A stretch of 64,000 nt of DNA from assembly GCF_025685425.1 (NCBI RefSeq), contig NZ_JAGTAS010000058.1, positions 310,001 through 374,000 of the forward strand, given 5' to 3'. The DNA comes from Terriglobus albidus. GTDB taxonomy: Bacteria > Acidobacteriota > Terriglobia > Terriglobales > Acidobacteriaceae. Numbering within the stretch: the first letter of the stretch is position 1; each line of letters opens with the position of its first letter. This document shows positions 17,148 through 26,300 of this stretch, piece after piece. Position numbers and translations under genes: made by a program. The notes under the pieces are model-generated. The model was not told the origin of the DNA. It saw nothing but the letters and a program-made list of their open reading frames with translations, and ran no database searches.

Positions 17148-18152
17148 GGCGAGTGAACGCACGGTAATCAGGCGATCGCGCTGTGGCGGCGCCACCCGCA
17201 GTGGATTCCGCAATGGACGCCCAAACCCCTCAAACGCAACCTGCATCCAGTCGCCGTCTACCAGACTAACGTTGTTGCTGAAGCTGAGTGCGGCGGCGCC
17301 AAGAAAATGCACATGCAGGTCGCCCGGAATACGATGGATCTCAAATTTGAAGTGATGATGTTCCAGATTCTGAAGGCTGTGACACATCGCCTCTTCCCCC
17401 GTGTCAATCGCGGCTGACCAGAGTTCCTTCCCCTCTCTCTCAATCGAAACCCTGCCTGGCACCCGTTTGAAATCGTCGGTTACCACCAACTCCGGCCCCA
17501 GAGCGCATGTCCGCAGCTTCGAGCCGGCAAGGTTCAGGTAGTTCTTCTTCTCAAAAACATGGTCTGAGAATTCATTACCCGCCGTGAATCCAAGGCGTTG
17601 CGGCATGCCCTCATCATCGATGAGGTAGATGCCTGCGACCTCGGCTTCTTCACCACCGTCTTCGCCATAGAACGGCAGCTCGAGCGGCTGAAGATGAGCC
17701 CGCACCAGCGTACCGGTTCCTTTGTAGAACCACTCCGGAGCAATGCCGACCTTTCCCTTTCCGGGATTCCCTTCCTGCAAACCCCACTGAAACATGCGCA
17801 TGCTGTCTGTCATGGCCTCAGCCTGCACCGCATGCATGGCCTGGCGTGAAGCGGCGCTACCCAGGTGCGTGAGACCGGTTCCGGAGACGATGCAGCGCGA
17901 CGGAATGTCCGGTACATCCACCGGCGGCAGCAGACGCCACTCCGACTGACCGCAGTAGATCGGCTCATACCTCAATGTCGCATCCACCTCCAGCGCTTCG
18001 ACATACACCGCAAGCGAACGTCGTGCACGAACACAATCGCGCGCCAGGTCGTACACCGATGAGATATTGCTGAGGCACATCAGGCCGTCGCCGTCGACAC
18101 GAGCGACCCGACGCTGAACTCCGTTTGTGAGCTGTACCAGATGAAGAGCCAT
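17145..18152 (-). CDS. GguC/AraD1-like protein (FAH-related fold)
   Basis: 335 residues, no signal peptide. It resembles the AraD1/GguC family, distant relatives of fumarylacetoacetate hydrolase: CIVSGTGLTHLGSA, the long EWFYKG segment (about 147), AGIYLIDDEG, GNEFSDHVFE (about 192), and LRTCALGPELVV (about 215). FAH-type enzymes act on 2-keto-3-deoxy or 2,4-diketo sugar acids; one ends the non-phosphorylated L-rhamnose pathway. Its place 3 bases after a rhamnonate-dehydratase-like gene makes handling of the resulting 2-keto-3-deoxy acid likely, by inference. The ATG is preceded by GGATA. The TAG stop comes from palindromic element E. Confidence 0.75.
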   Translation of the reverse strand: MALHLVQLTNGVQRRVARVDGDGLMCLSNISSVYDLARDCVRARRSLAVYVEALEVDATLRYEPIYCGQSEWRLLPPVDVPDIPSRCIVSGTGLTHLGSAASRQAMHAVQAEAMTDSMRMFQWGLQEGNPGKGKVGIAPEWFYKGTGTLVRAHLQPLELPFYGEDGGEEAEVAGIYLIDDEGMPQRLGFTAGNEFSDHVFEKKNYLNLAGSKLRTCALGPELVVTDDFKRVPGRVSIEREGKELWSAAIDTGEEAMCHSLQNLEHHHFKFEIHRIPGDLHVHFLGAAALSFSNNVSLVDGDWMQVAFEGFGRPLRNPLRVAPPQRDRLITVRSLA

Positions 18153-18155
18153 CGC

Positions 18156-19328
18156 TTATCCAATCACGTGAAACTGCCGCAGTGAATCTTCGTTGACCGT
18201 AAGACCAAGTCCCGGTTTACTCTCATCCAGATTGATATAGCCATCCGTCGGGACCGGTTCGCCATCGAAGATGTACCAGAACAATTCGTTCCCAACCTCA
18301 ACATCGACCTTGGGGAAGAACTCGGCGATTGGCGAGTTCAGGCTCGCCATTACGACATGATAGTTATGCATCTGCCCTGCATGCGGTACGACCGGAACCT
18401 GGAACGACTCCGCGAGGGCCGAGATCTTCCGTGCCTGGCTGATGCCGCCAACGCGATTCGTATCGAACTGAATATAGTCGAGAGCGTTATTCTCCAGGAG
18501 TTCGCGGAAACCGAAGATGGTGAACTCGTGCTCACCGCCCGCAATCGGAATGCGGCCGTAGCTCTTCAGTTCCTTATATCCGCGGGTGTCATCGGGGATT
18601 ACAGCCTCTTCCAACCAGCGCAGGTGGAATGGCTCCAGCAGCGGCAGCATTCGCTTGGCATAATCCAACGTCCATCCCATATAGGCATCGGCCATAATAT
18701 CGACGCCGTCGCCGACGACCTGTCTCACTGTGCGGACCAGCTCAAGGTTCTTCTGCATGCCCTCAGCACCATCCAGCGGTCCCCAGCCAAAGCGAAGCTT
18801 CATCGCTTTGTAGCCTTCATCCTTATAACGCTGCGCTTCAGCACGCAGTTCAGGAATCGGCATCGCATAAAGGCGGCTGGCATAGACGGGAATCCGGTCT
18901 TTGGTGCGTCCGCCCAGCAGGCGGAAGACCGGTTGCTTTGCGTCTTTGCCCAGAAGGTCCCAGAGCGCGATATCGACCGCCGAGATCGCTGTCAGCGCAA
19001 CACCTTTGCGTCCAAAGGCCAAAGTTCGCCGATACATCTGCTGCCACAGGAACTCGACATCCCAGGGATCAGCTCCGATCAACAGGGGCCTCAGATAGGT
19101 ATCGATCAAAGTTTTGGTCACCAAAGGAGATAGCGCCGCGTTACCAAGCCCAACCAGCCCGTTGTCCGTAAAGATCTCTACCAGCACCCAGCCATGAAAG
19201 GCGAAGTTGCCCATCGATGCCCGCCGAAAGCTGACGAGGTCCATGGGGTTGGTGCAGAAATGCGGGGGCAACGGTACCGTCTCACCTTCCCATTGCACAA
19301 CACGTGTACGGACTTCAGTGATCTTCAT
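18156..19328 (-). CDS. Enolase-superfamily sugar-acid dehydratase, L-rhamnonate dehydratase-like
   Basis: 390 residues. A mandelate racemase-type capping domain (1-125) precedes the TIM barrel with the family residues: KAMKLRFGWGP (Lys at about 173), the metal ligands in IMADAYMGW, LRWLEEA and GGEHE, and the C-terminal catalytic His in PHAGQMHNYH. The last motif and the end GLGLTVNEDSL match rhamnonate/fuconate-type dehydratases, which remove water from an aldonate to give a 2-keto-3-deoxy acid. ATG 19328 is chosen over a longer reading because it overlaps the stop of the transporter gene as ATGA, a usual coupling. The exact aldonate (rhamnonate, fuconate or other) cannot be read from sequence. 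Confidence 0.85.
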   Translation of the reverse strand: MKITEVRTRVVQWEGETVPLPPHFCTNPMDLVSFRRASMGNFAFHGWVLVEIFTDNGLVGLGNAALSPLVTKTLIDTYLRPLLIGADPWDVEFLWQQMYRRTLAFGRKGVALTAISAVDIALWDLLGKDAKQPVFRLLGGRTKDRIPVYASRLYAMPIPELRAEAQRYKDEGYKAMKLRFGWGPLDGAEGMQKNLELVRTVRQVVGDGVDIMADAYMGWTLDYAKRMLPLLEPFHLRWLEEAVIPDDTRGYKELKSYGRIPIAGGEHEFTIFGFRELLENNALDYIQFDTNRVGGISQARKISALAESFQVPVVPHAGQMHNYHVVMASLNSPIAEFFPKVDVEVGNELFWYIFDGEPVPTDGYINLDESKPGLGLTVNEDSLRQFHVIG

Positions 19329-20608
19329 GCGAGGCTCTCTATCTCCCGGATGTCTTTTGAACGAAGTGGTTGAATTCTGCCTCCCAGCCATGCCAGAGCC
19401 AGGAAGCCGATAATGTGGAAGGTACCAACAAGAAAAAACAATGCGGTATAGCTAAAGCCGTGTTGCAGCATACGGCCGGCAATCATGCCGAAGATCGCTC
19501 CGCCCATCGATCCACCGAAGCCGACCAGTCCGGAGACAGTTCCGACCGCCGAAAGCGGAAACACATCCGCGGGGATGGTCATGATCAATCCGGACCATGA
19601 TTGCTGTGAGAAGAAGGCGAGGCTGAAAAGAAAGATCGCTGCGCTTACCGGAACAAAGGGCACCAGCATCACCACAGGCATTGTCGCCGCATTGATCCCA
19701 AGCACCAGCTTGCGTGAGAAATTAAGCGACCGCCCGCGCTGTAATAACCGAGCGGAGAAATAGCCGCCCAGGAAACTACCCACCCCTGACGCAGCATAGG
19801 GAATCCACGCGTAATAGCTGACGTGCTTCACATCGAAACCACGGGCGTCATAGAGATACTTCGGCAGCCAGAAGAGCAGGAAGAACCATGCCGAATCACT
19901 CATGAACTTGGCGAAGACCAGCATCTGGACGCTGCGCACCCCTACAATCTCACGCAGTGACAACTTCTCCGCCAGCAGACGTGCATCCTGCGTACTCATG
20001 GTCAGGGTTGCAGGATTATTGCGGTAACTCAGCGCCCACCAGAGTGTCCACGCGAGGCCGATTGCCCCGGCAACAAAGAAGACAGAACGCCACCCGGTAT
20101 TGAGGATGAGAGCTCCAATCAATGGGGGCGCAAGGACAGATCCAAATGCGGTGCCGGCGTTGATCAGTCCCATCGCGGTCGAACGCTGCTCTCGCGGCAT
20201 CCACTCCGCAACCACGCGGGTCGCAGCCGGAAACGCTCCCCCCTCGCCCATACCCAGCAGGAACCGCATGCCCAGTAACCAGGTGAAGTTCCGCGCGAAT
20301 CCATGAAGCGCACACGCCAATGACCACCACAGCATAATCAGCAGGAACCCACGCCTCGTGCCGATGCGATCCAGAAGCCGGCCGCCGGCGACGTACATCG
20401 CCGCATACGCCAGTAGAAACGCCGTCTGCAAATACGAGAACTGCTGCTCGGAGATCGGGATCGTCCGCTGGATCGCGGCGATCGCCACCGAAATCGTCTG
20501 CCGGTCGAAGTAGCTGATGGCGATGGCCGCCGTCACGAGTACGACGTAGTACCAGCGCGTCTCCAGCAGACGGTTGCGCTCACCTCGCATGGTCGTGGCC
20601 ATCGTCAT
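19325..20608 (-). CDS. MFS transporter, anion:cation symporter (ACS) family
   Basis: 427 residues with about 12 membrane helices. The start of helix 1 (VTAAIAISYFDRQTISVA) and loop 2-3 (GGRLLDRIGTRRGF) are typical of ACS-family hexuronate, glucarate and galactonate symporters, as is GMRFLLGMGEGGAFPAATRVVAEWMP. Neighbours are GH39 upstream (12-base gap) and the sugar-acid dehydratase downstream (ATGA overlap). Uptake of a sugar acid or small glycoside that feeds the dehydratase is inferred. Confidence 0.9.
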   Translation of the reverse strand: MTMATTMRGERNRLLETRWYYVVLVTAAIAISYFDRQTISVAIAAIQRTIPISEQQFSYLQTAFLLAYAAMYVAGGRLLDRIGTRRGFLLIMLWWSLACALHGFARNFTWLLGMRFLLGMGEGGAFPAATRVVAEWMPREQRSTAMGLINAGTAFGSVLAPPLIGALILNTGWRSVFFVAGAIGLAWTLWWALSYRNNPATLTMSTQDARLLAEKLSLREIVGVRSVQMLVFAKFMSDSAWFFLLFWLPKYLYDARGFDVKHVSYYAWIPYAASGVGSFLGGYFSARLLQRGRSLNFSRKLVLGINAATMPVVMLVPFVPVSAAIFLFSLAFFSQQSWSGLIMTIPADVFPLSAVGTVSGLVGFGGSMGGAIFGMIAGRMLQHGFSYTALFFLVGTFHIIGFLALAWLGGRIQPLRSKDIREIESLA

Positions 20609-20620
20609 CGCCCTTTGCTG

Positions 20621-22339
20621 TTACCAAGTCACCTGCAGCAGCGAGATGGACTCACGCGGCATCTCTGTGCTGATCTTGATCTGCCCATCCACCACATCCA
20701 TCCAAACTGGGGAGTCGAGAAGCTGCAGGCCCGCTTTATCCACCAGCTCGGCATACTGCTCCGAGGTCGGGTGCTGCGGCGATCCCATCGCCTTCCACAC
20801 AGTGTATGCATTACTGTGATTGGCATCGATGCGGAAGTGTTTGACCAACACGCGCTTCGCTGTCACCGGAAGCCCCTTGACCGAAACGCTGGTCGGCGCC
20901 GCGGCAGCCGGCTCGTCAGCATCATGATAGTTCCACAGCAGCACATCCGCACGACGTGTTCCTGTGGTTGCCATTGCATCGACATCAGCAGCTTCACGCA
21001 CGCCATTCGCTACCAGGCTCTCCAGAGGAACCTTGCCGTCGCTCGATGTCGCCACCCGTGTGGGTCCCATCAAGGCAAGCATGCGGAAAAGATTGAGAAC
21101 GGGCTTGTTCACTCCATTCGAGGAGAGCGAACGGAAGCCTTCAAAGTACTCGCGGCCTTCAAACTCAAACGACCAGCTCAGCATCGAGATCAGGTTGACC
21201 TTGTGCTTGTCCTGCAACTCGAAGAGCGCCTTATACGCTGCCGCTGTATACGCGGGATAGAGCGTTCCGTTGCGATAGTTGTTCGCCGGGTTAACCTTAC
21301 TGGAGCACGCCGCGCATCCCTCCGGATCCGCCTCACTCAGAATGATTGGCAGGTTCTTGAATTTGGCGAACGAAGCAATGGTCGCAAATCCGCGGTCGGC
21401 GTCCTTCAGCTCCCGATCGATCCCCATCTGTACGTGCCCGTTGGTAATGGTGGGCTGCCCCTTTACGTGAAAGGAGATGAAGTCCAAAGGAACTACGCTA
21501 CCGGTTGCTGCACTCTTGCCCGTGTTCACATGCTCGAGGAAGTTCTGCAGAAACCGCTGCGCTTTATCGGAACGCGGACTGGTCGTCGCTGGCCCACCGA
21601 CCCGGGCGCCGGGCAAAGCCGCACGAAGACCCGCAACCGCATAGTCATAGAGCTTCCAGTAATCCTCAGGAGTGGCGTGCCAATAGTCGATATCGGGCTC
21701 GTTCCATACTTCGAAGTACCACTGCAGGACAGTCTCGCGGCCGTAGCGTTCGACCAGATGTGCGGTCAGCACACGCACGAGCTCGCCCCACTTCTTGTAG
21801 TCCTTCGGTGGATTGTTGGATGCTCCGGAGATGGCGCTCTTCGGATAGTGGACCTGGTATTCTTTCCGGTCCGGAAGCGGCGCCGCCAGATCCTTCGGCA
21901 TAAAGCCGAGTTCTACCATCGGCCGCACACCAGCCGCCTTGTACTCGTCGAAGATGCCGTCGATGATCTTGAAGTCATAGATGGGCTTGCCATTGGCGTC
22001 TTCACTGTAGATGTTGGTCGAGCTCCACTTCAGCTCCGGCACTCCATTTCCGGAGGTCAGTAGATGATGCGCGCGGATGTAGACCGGCACTGGGCTAAGG
22101 TCCCGGAGTTCCCGCAATAATTTCTTTCCATCGCGCATGGTCGTGTAGTTGCCCTCGTCATAACCAAACCAGCTGTAGATTGGCTTATTGGGCGCAACCG
22201 GTCTGGACAGATCCACAGAAATGGCAACCGGCTTTTCACTCGATGCCGGTAACGGCGCAGGAACTGTGCCCTGAGCACTCACAACACCGGCAGACACCGC
22301 CAATACAAAAGCCACCTGGCTGAGCTTGATGAGCTGCAT
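20621..22339 (-). CDS. Secreted GH39 glycoside hydrolase (beta-xylosidase type)
   Basis: 572 residues with a Sec signal peptide (LIKLSQVAFVLAVSAGVVSAQ). GH39 is a retaining clan GH-A family. The acid/base Glu214 lies in EVWNEPDIDYW and the probable nucleophile Glu336 in IILSEADPEG. Known GH39 enzymes remove xylose, arabinose or iduronic acid; specificity here is open. ATG 22339 has AAGGGG 7 bases upstream; the frame extends upstream without a start context. It opens a five-gene operon (GH39, MFS, dehydratase, GguC-like, dehydrogenase). The promoter carries a GGTASTACC operator shared with the receptor at 23.4-26.7 kb and is divergent from a GntR gene. Confidence 0.88.
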   Translation of the reverse strand: MQLIKLSQVAFVLAVSAGVVSAQGTVPAPLPASSEKPVAISVDLSRPVAPNKPIYSWFGYDEGNYTTMRDGKKLLRELRDLSPVPVYIRAHHLLTSGNGVPELKWSSTNIYSEDANGKPIYDFKIIDGIFDEYKAAGVRPMVELGFMPKDLAAPLPDRKEYQVHYPKSAISGASNNPPKDYKKWGELVRVLTAHLVERYGRETVLQWYFEVWNEPDIDYWHATPEDYWKLYDYAVAGLRAALPGARVGGPATTSPRSDKAQRFLQNFLEHVNTGKSAATGSVVPLDFISFHVKGQPTITNGHVQMGIDRELKDADRGFATIASFAKFKNLPIILSEADPEGCAACSSKVNPANNYRNGTLYPAYTAAAYKALFELQDKHKVNLISMLSWSFEFEGREYFEGFRSLSSNGVNKPVLNLFRMLALMGPTRVATSSDGKVPLESLVANGVREAADVDAMATTGTRRADVLLWNYHDADEPAAAAPTSVSVKGLPVTAKRVLVKHFRIDANHSNAYTVWKAMGSPQHPTSEQYAELVDKAGLQLLDSPVWMDVVDGQIKISTEMPRESISLLQVTW

Positions 22340-22351
22340 TACATCCCCTTT

Positions 22352-22404
22352 ATGCGAGGTACTTGAATGCGCCAAAGGTAGTACCATTACAAAACCACTG
22401 TCAA
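22352..22404 (-). promoter_or_regulatory. GH39 operon promoter with GntR-type operator
   Basis: On the minus strand TTGACA (22404-22399) is followed after exactly 13 bases by the near-palindrome GGTACTACC (22385-22377), placed where the -10 region should be. Downstream, GTACCTCGCAT (22362-22352) lies in the leader. The same three parts, with the same 13-base spacing, occur upstream of the Oar-like receptor gene (26723 start). The divergent FadR-type regulator is the likely binder; GGTnnnACC cores are usual for that family. Confidence 0.6.
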
Positions 22405-22429
22405 GCTCTTTCGCCCTCTTCGCAGAAGA

Positions 22430-23293
22430 ATGCTTGCTGCGCTGGAATTCTTCGTGCACCATTACGTCATGCGTGGACGCGGTAAAACGAGATTGTCTCT
22501 GGCGGCGCCCGGAGGCAAAGACAAAGGAGATGTCACTCATCTTCTGATCCTTCGTTTTCAGCAAATGCTGAGCGATGGATTGCTCTCCCCTGGATCGAAG
22601 CTACCTTCGGAACGTGAGCTTGCGCAGCACTTCGGTGTTGCCCGGTCGTCTCTTCGGCAGGCGCTGAAGGTCCTGGAGATCATGGGCGTCATTCAGCAGA
22701 AAGTGGGCGACGGCAGCTACCTGAATCCCGACGCTTCTTCCGTATTGGCCGTACCGATGGAATTCCTTTTCCTGCTTGACGACATCTCCTGGCAAGAGCT
22801 GATGGAGATGCGGCTAATCATGGAGCCGGCGTTGGCCGCACGTGCCGCCGAGCATGCCAACTCGGCCGATATCGCGCTTCTCAAGCAATCTCTCGATGAC
22901 TTCGAAAACAGCAAAGGCGACCACTTTCAAATGGTCGCTTCCGATCTCCTGTTTCATCGAGCCATCTTCATTGCGTCGGGCAATCGCCTGAGCGAGCGTC
23001 TGTTTCACCTCATCCATCGGGCCATGCTCAATGTCATGCTGGTGACATCACAGCTTGTTGAACTGGAACACACCCTCGCATTTCACAAGCCGATCTTCAA
23101 CGCGATTAAGCAGCGGGATGCGGAGCTGGCGCGGAAGCTGATGACGGACCACCTGAACGATGCCAACGATCTCTTGCTCAGGGGCCGGCAGCGCGAGTCG
23201 GAACGCGTTCTCCAGGAGCATCTGCGCACGAAGCGCAGTGCGGAAAAGCCCGCCAAAACCGCTGCAGCTCGCCGCCTGAAGGCCTCGACCTGA
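22430..23293 (+). CDS. FadR/GntR-family transcriptional regulator
   Basis: 287 residues. A winged helix-turn-helix (about 40-105: LSPGSKLPSERELAQHFGVARSSLRQALKVLEIMGVI, wing with GDGSYL) is followed by an all-helical FCD ligand-binding domain (about 118-250). The FCD metal-binding pattern is suggested by ELMEMRLIMEPALAARAAEH, FHRAIFIASGN and H237-like residues in AFHKPIFNAI and MTDHL. FadR-type proteins usually sense sugar acids or other small carboxylates and repress divergent catabolic operons. Its partner here is the GH39 sugar-acid operon, and probably the Oar-like receptor downstream. ATG 22430 has no strong ribosome site; ATG 22469 is an alternative start. A terminator follows. Confidence 0.88.
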   Translation: MLAALEFFVHHYVMRGRGKTRLSLAAPGGKDKGDVTHLLILRFQQMLSDGLLSPGSKLPSERELAQHFGVARSSLRQALKVLEIMGVIQQKVGDGSYLNPDASSVLAVPMEFLFLLDDISWQELMEMRLIMEPALAARAAEHANSADIALLKQSLDDFENSKGDHFQMVASDLLFHRAIFIASGNRLSERLFHLIHRAMLNVMLVTSQLVELEHTLAFHKPIFNAIKQRDAELARKLMTDHLNDANDLLLRGRQRESERVLQEHLRTKRSAEKPAKTAAARRLKAST

Positions 23294-23311
23294 CGCAGGC
23301 GATGTCTTACG

Positions 23312-23350
23312 CAAAAGGCCGCCCGCGTCTATATCGCGAGCGGCCTTTTG
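23312..23350. terminator. Bidirectional intrinsic terminator
   Basis: CAAAAGGCCGC pairs with GCGGCCTTTTG around an inner CGCG/CGCG stem, giving a long hairpin with A-rich and T-rich sides between the convergent GntR and receptor genes. Confidence 0.88.
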
Positions 23351-23351
23351 G

Positions 23352-26300
23352 TTAGAACCGATACTTCAAGGCAAGCTGGATGCTGCGTGGATTCACCGAA
23401 GTAGCGCTAACCTGCCCTCCGGCTGTCGCATCGATCGTAGCATTGGGAGCCGCGAAGCTGGTTGTGTTCGACACGTTGAAGAATTCCGCACGGAACGACA
23501 GAATGCTCTCTCCTGGAAGGGAGAAGTTCTTGAAGATCGATGCGTCATACTGTCGGAACAAGTCACTGCGTTGCGTATTGGCTCTCACATTGCCATAGGT
23601 TCCTGTTGGAGCGACCACGTAGCGCGAGGTATCGAACCACTTTGTCAACGACTTCTTGAAGCTCGGCGAACCTCCCGCAGGATTCAGATTCGGTCTCTGG
23701 CTGCCAACACCGGTCTTTGCCACGTCGCCTGAGACGACCGGTGTAAATGGCGTTCCACTGCGCAGGATTACGATTCCCTGCACCTGCCATCCTCCGATGA
23801 AAGAATCGACAAACCCATTGGCATTACTCAGCATCTTTCTCCCACGCCCAAAGGGGAGCTCATACTGCCCGCTCATGGCCAGGTTATGAGGCACGTCATA
23901 AGCAGCGAGCGCATACTCGTACGCGGAGTTCCCGCCGAGCGCGGAAGCCTGGTTGTACTGCAATGTCTTCGAATAGGTATAAGCGCCAAGGAGGCTAAAG
24001 CCGCCATGGAAGCGGTGCTCGTACTTGGTCTGCAGTGAGTCATAGTGATTGGTGACATCCTGCGTGTTGTAGGTGATATTCCCCCATGGCTGATACGGCC
24101 GGCGCGACTGCACCGAGCTTGTGCCAGTGGTTGGAGGGGGAACGTTGATATCGTTCGTCCCATTCAGATGGACGCCGCGATTGCCCACATAACCGATCTC
24201 CAGAACATCGTGGTTTGAAAACTGCCGCTGAATGTTGAGGCTGTAATGGATGTTTGTCCCCATGTTCAGATGGAGGCGGGTTGGCGACAGCGTGGGATTC
24301 GCCGTCGTCGAACCAAGCTTCGAACCCTGGTAGTAGTCGGCAAGCGTTTTTACAGTTGGCCCGGAGAATTGCGTCTGAGCCACCGTCTCCGACAAGCGGA
24401 AAGGCAACGTGTTCAGGTTCACCCGGCCGCTGGTTCCCTCCGGCTCGTAGAACATTCCGAATCCCGCACGAATCACGGTCTTGTTGTCCAGGGAATAGGC
24501 TAGGCCGATTCTTGGGCCAAATTGGGTTTTGTCAGTGTAGGTAGCGTTCCTCGGAAGCCTGGCTTGTGCGGTGGTTTGAATGAACTGACCGAAGAATTGA
24601 TAGGCCGTAGGAGCCGCAGGCTGCGCCGTCAGATCCGGTACCGTGCCGTCACCAGAGACGATGATCGGCTTCGACTGAGATGGATCGAAGGTTCCGACCT
24701 GGCCTTTGTAACCATCCAGCCAGGGAGTGTACTCATAACGCAAGCCAAGATTCAACGTCAGTTTTCCCAGGCGTATGTCATCCTGCACATAGAACTGCTT
24801 CGACCAAACCTGTCCTCCGAAGTTGACCGCAGGAAAGGCCCGGCTTCCCGTATTCGGCAGGCCCAGCAAAAAGTCGGCATAGGCGTCGCCACTGGCGCTC
24901 CCACTGAAACCGAAGGAGCCGGCATAGGTCTGGCTGTCATAGCCCAGCCACTGATAGTAGCGAACCAGCGTGCCCATCTTGATGGACTGCTTCCCTTTCA
25001 GGATGGTGAAGTTATCGCTGATCTCCCATGCCTTGCGGTCCTGCGACTTCGGGCGCTGGTCAAAGGTCGATCCCTGAATCGGAGAGTATCCGCTGAAGCT
25101 ATAGTCGGGAAACGAGCTCTTCCCATCCCTCAGCGTCTCACTCAAACCGGCAATGCCAAACTTTGCATTGAAATCCGGGCCTTGCAGAAACGCCTGCAGC
25201 CGCACATGACTGGGAAGGAAGTGCGAGCGAATCTCGTTCACCATGGTCGACCCGATATTCGTGATCAGCCCCGCCGCAATGTCCTGTCCGATCGAGGTGA
25301 GATTGGCGGTTCCCAGCGCCGGCGCATTGTTCGGATCGACCTCGTGGTTGGTCACATACACCCACCGGGCGAAGAGTCGGTTCCTGGCCGTCAGCTGATG
25401 ATCAAGCCGAACGATGTACTGATCGAAGTCGATTGCCTGCGAGGGTACAGCGGCGAAGGTTCCCGAAGAGGTGTTCTGACGCGGGATGTACTGCTGAATG
25501 GCCAGGGCCTGCGAGGAAATACGATTCGTGGGAATCGTATTGTTCGTAAACGCCACTCCGGTCTGCGGATCCCGAATTGTCTTTGTACCGAAATTCCCAG
25601 AGCGCTGCGCATCCGAAGGAACAATCATATTGACCACCAGACCATTACGCAGGCGCTGCCCTTCATAGTTGACGAAAAAGAAAGTGCGATCCCTGCCACT
25701 GTAAAACTTCGGGATGAAGAGCGGTCCACCAAGCGAGGCTCCAAATTGATTGCGCTTCAGGATTGCCCGGGTAGGAGAAAAGTAGTTGCGGGCATCGAGC
25801 TTCTCATTTCGCAGGAACTCAAATAGTCCACCGTGAAAACGATTGGTGCCGGACTTGACCGTAGCGTTGAAGAACGCGCCGCCACGGTTATATTCAGCGG
25901 AGTACGGGCTCTGCTGTACCGAAAACTCCTGCAGCGCATCGATGGAGGTCTGAATGAAGGTTCCGCCCTGGTGCTGCTCGCTCACATCGTTGCCATCCAG
26001 CAGAAATGAGGTGGCACTACCGCGGATTCCGCTGATTACGTTTCCATTCACAACCTCCGGACGGATCGCGAGCGAATTTCCGGTGGGCGGCAGCAAAGCT
26101 GCTCCCGGGGTTAGGGATGCCAGGCGATAGAATCCTCGTCCATTGATGGGAAGCTCCGTCAATTGCTTATTGGTGATCACCTGTCCGACGGTTGCGCTGT
26201 CGGTGCTCAGCAGCGGAGCCGTTGTGCTCACCTCAATCGTCTCGCTGGTCGAGCCGACCTTCAGGCTGAAGTCCTGGCGGACAATCTGCGCGACCTGCAC

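Noticed and set aside
20615-22063. 482-residue plus-strand ORF
   Set aside because: It is antisense to the well-supported GH39 gene and shows no domain; GC-rich third positions keep the opposite frame open.
24522-25826. 434-residue plus-strand ORF
   Set aside because: It lies opposite the Oar-like receptor coding sequence, is Arg-rich and matches no family.
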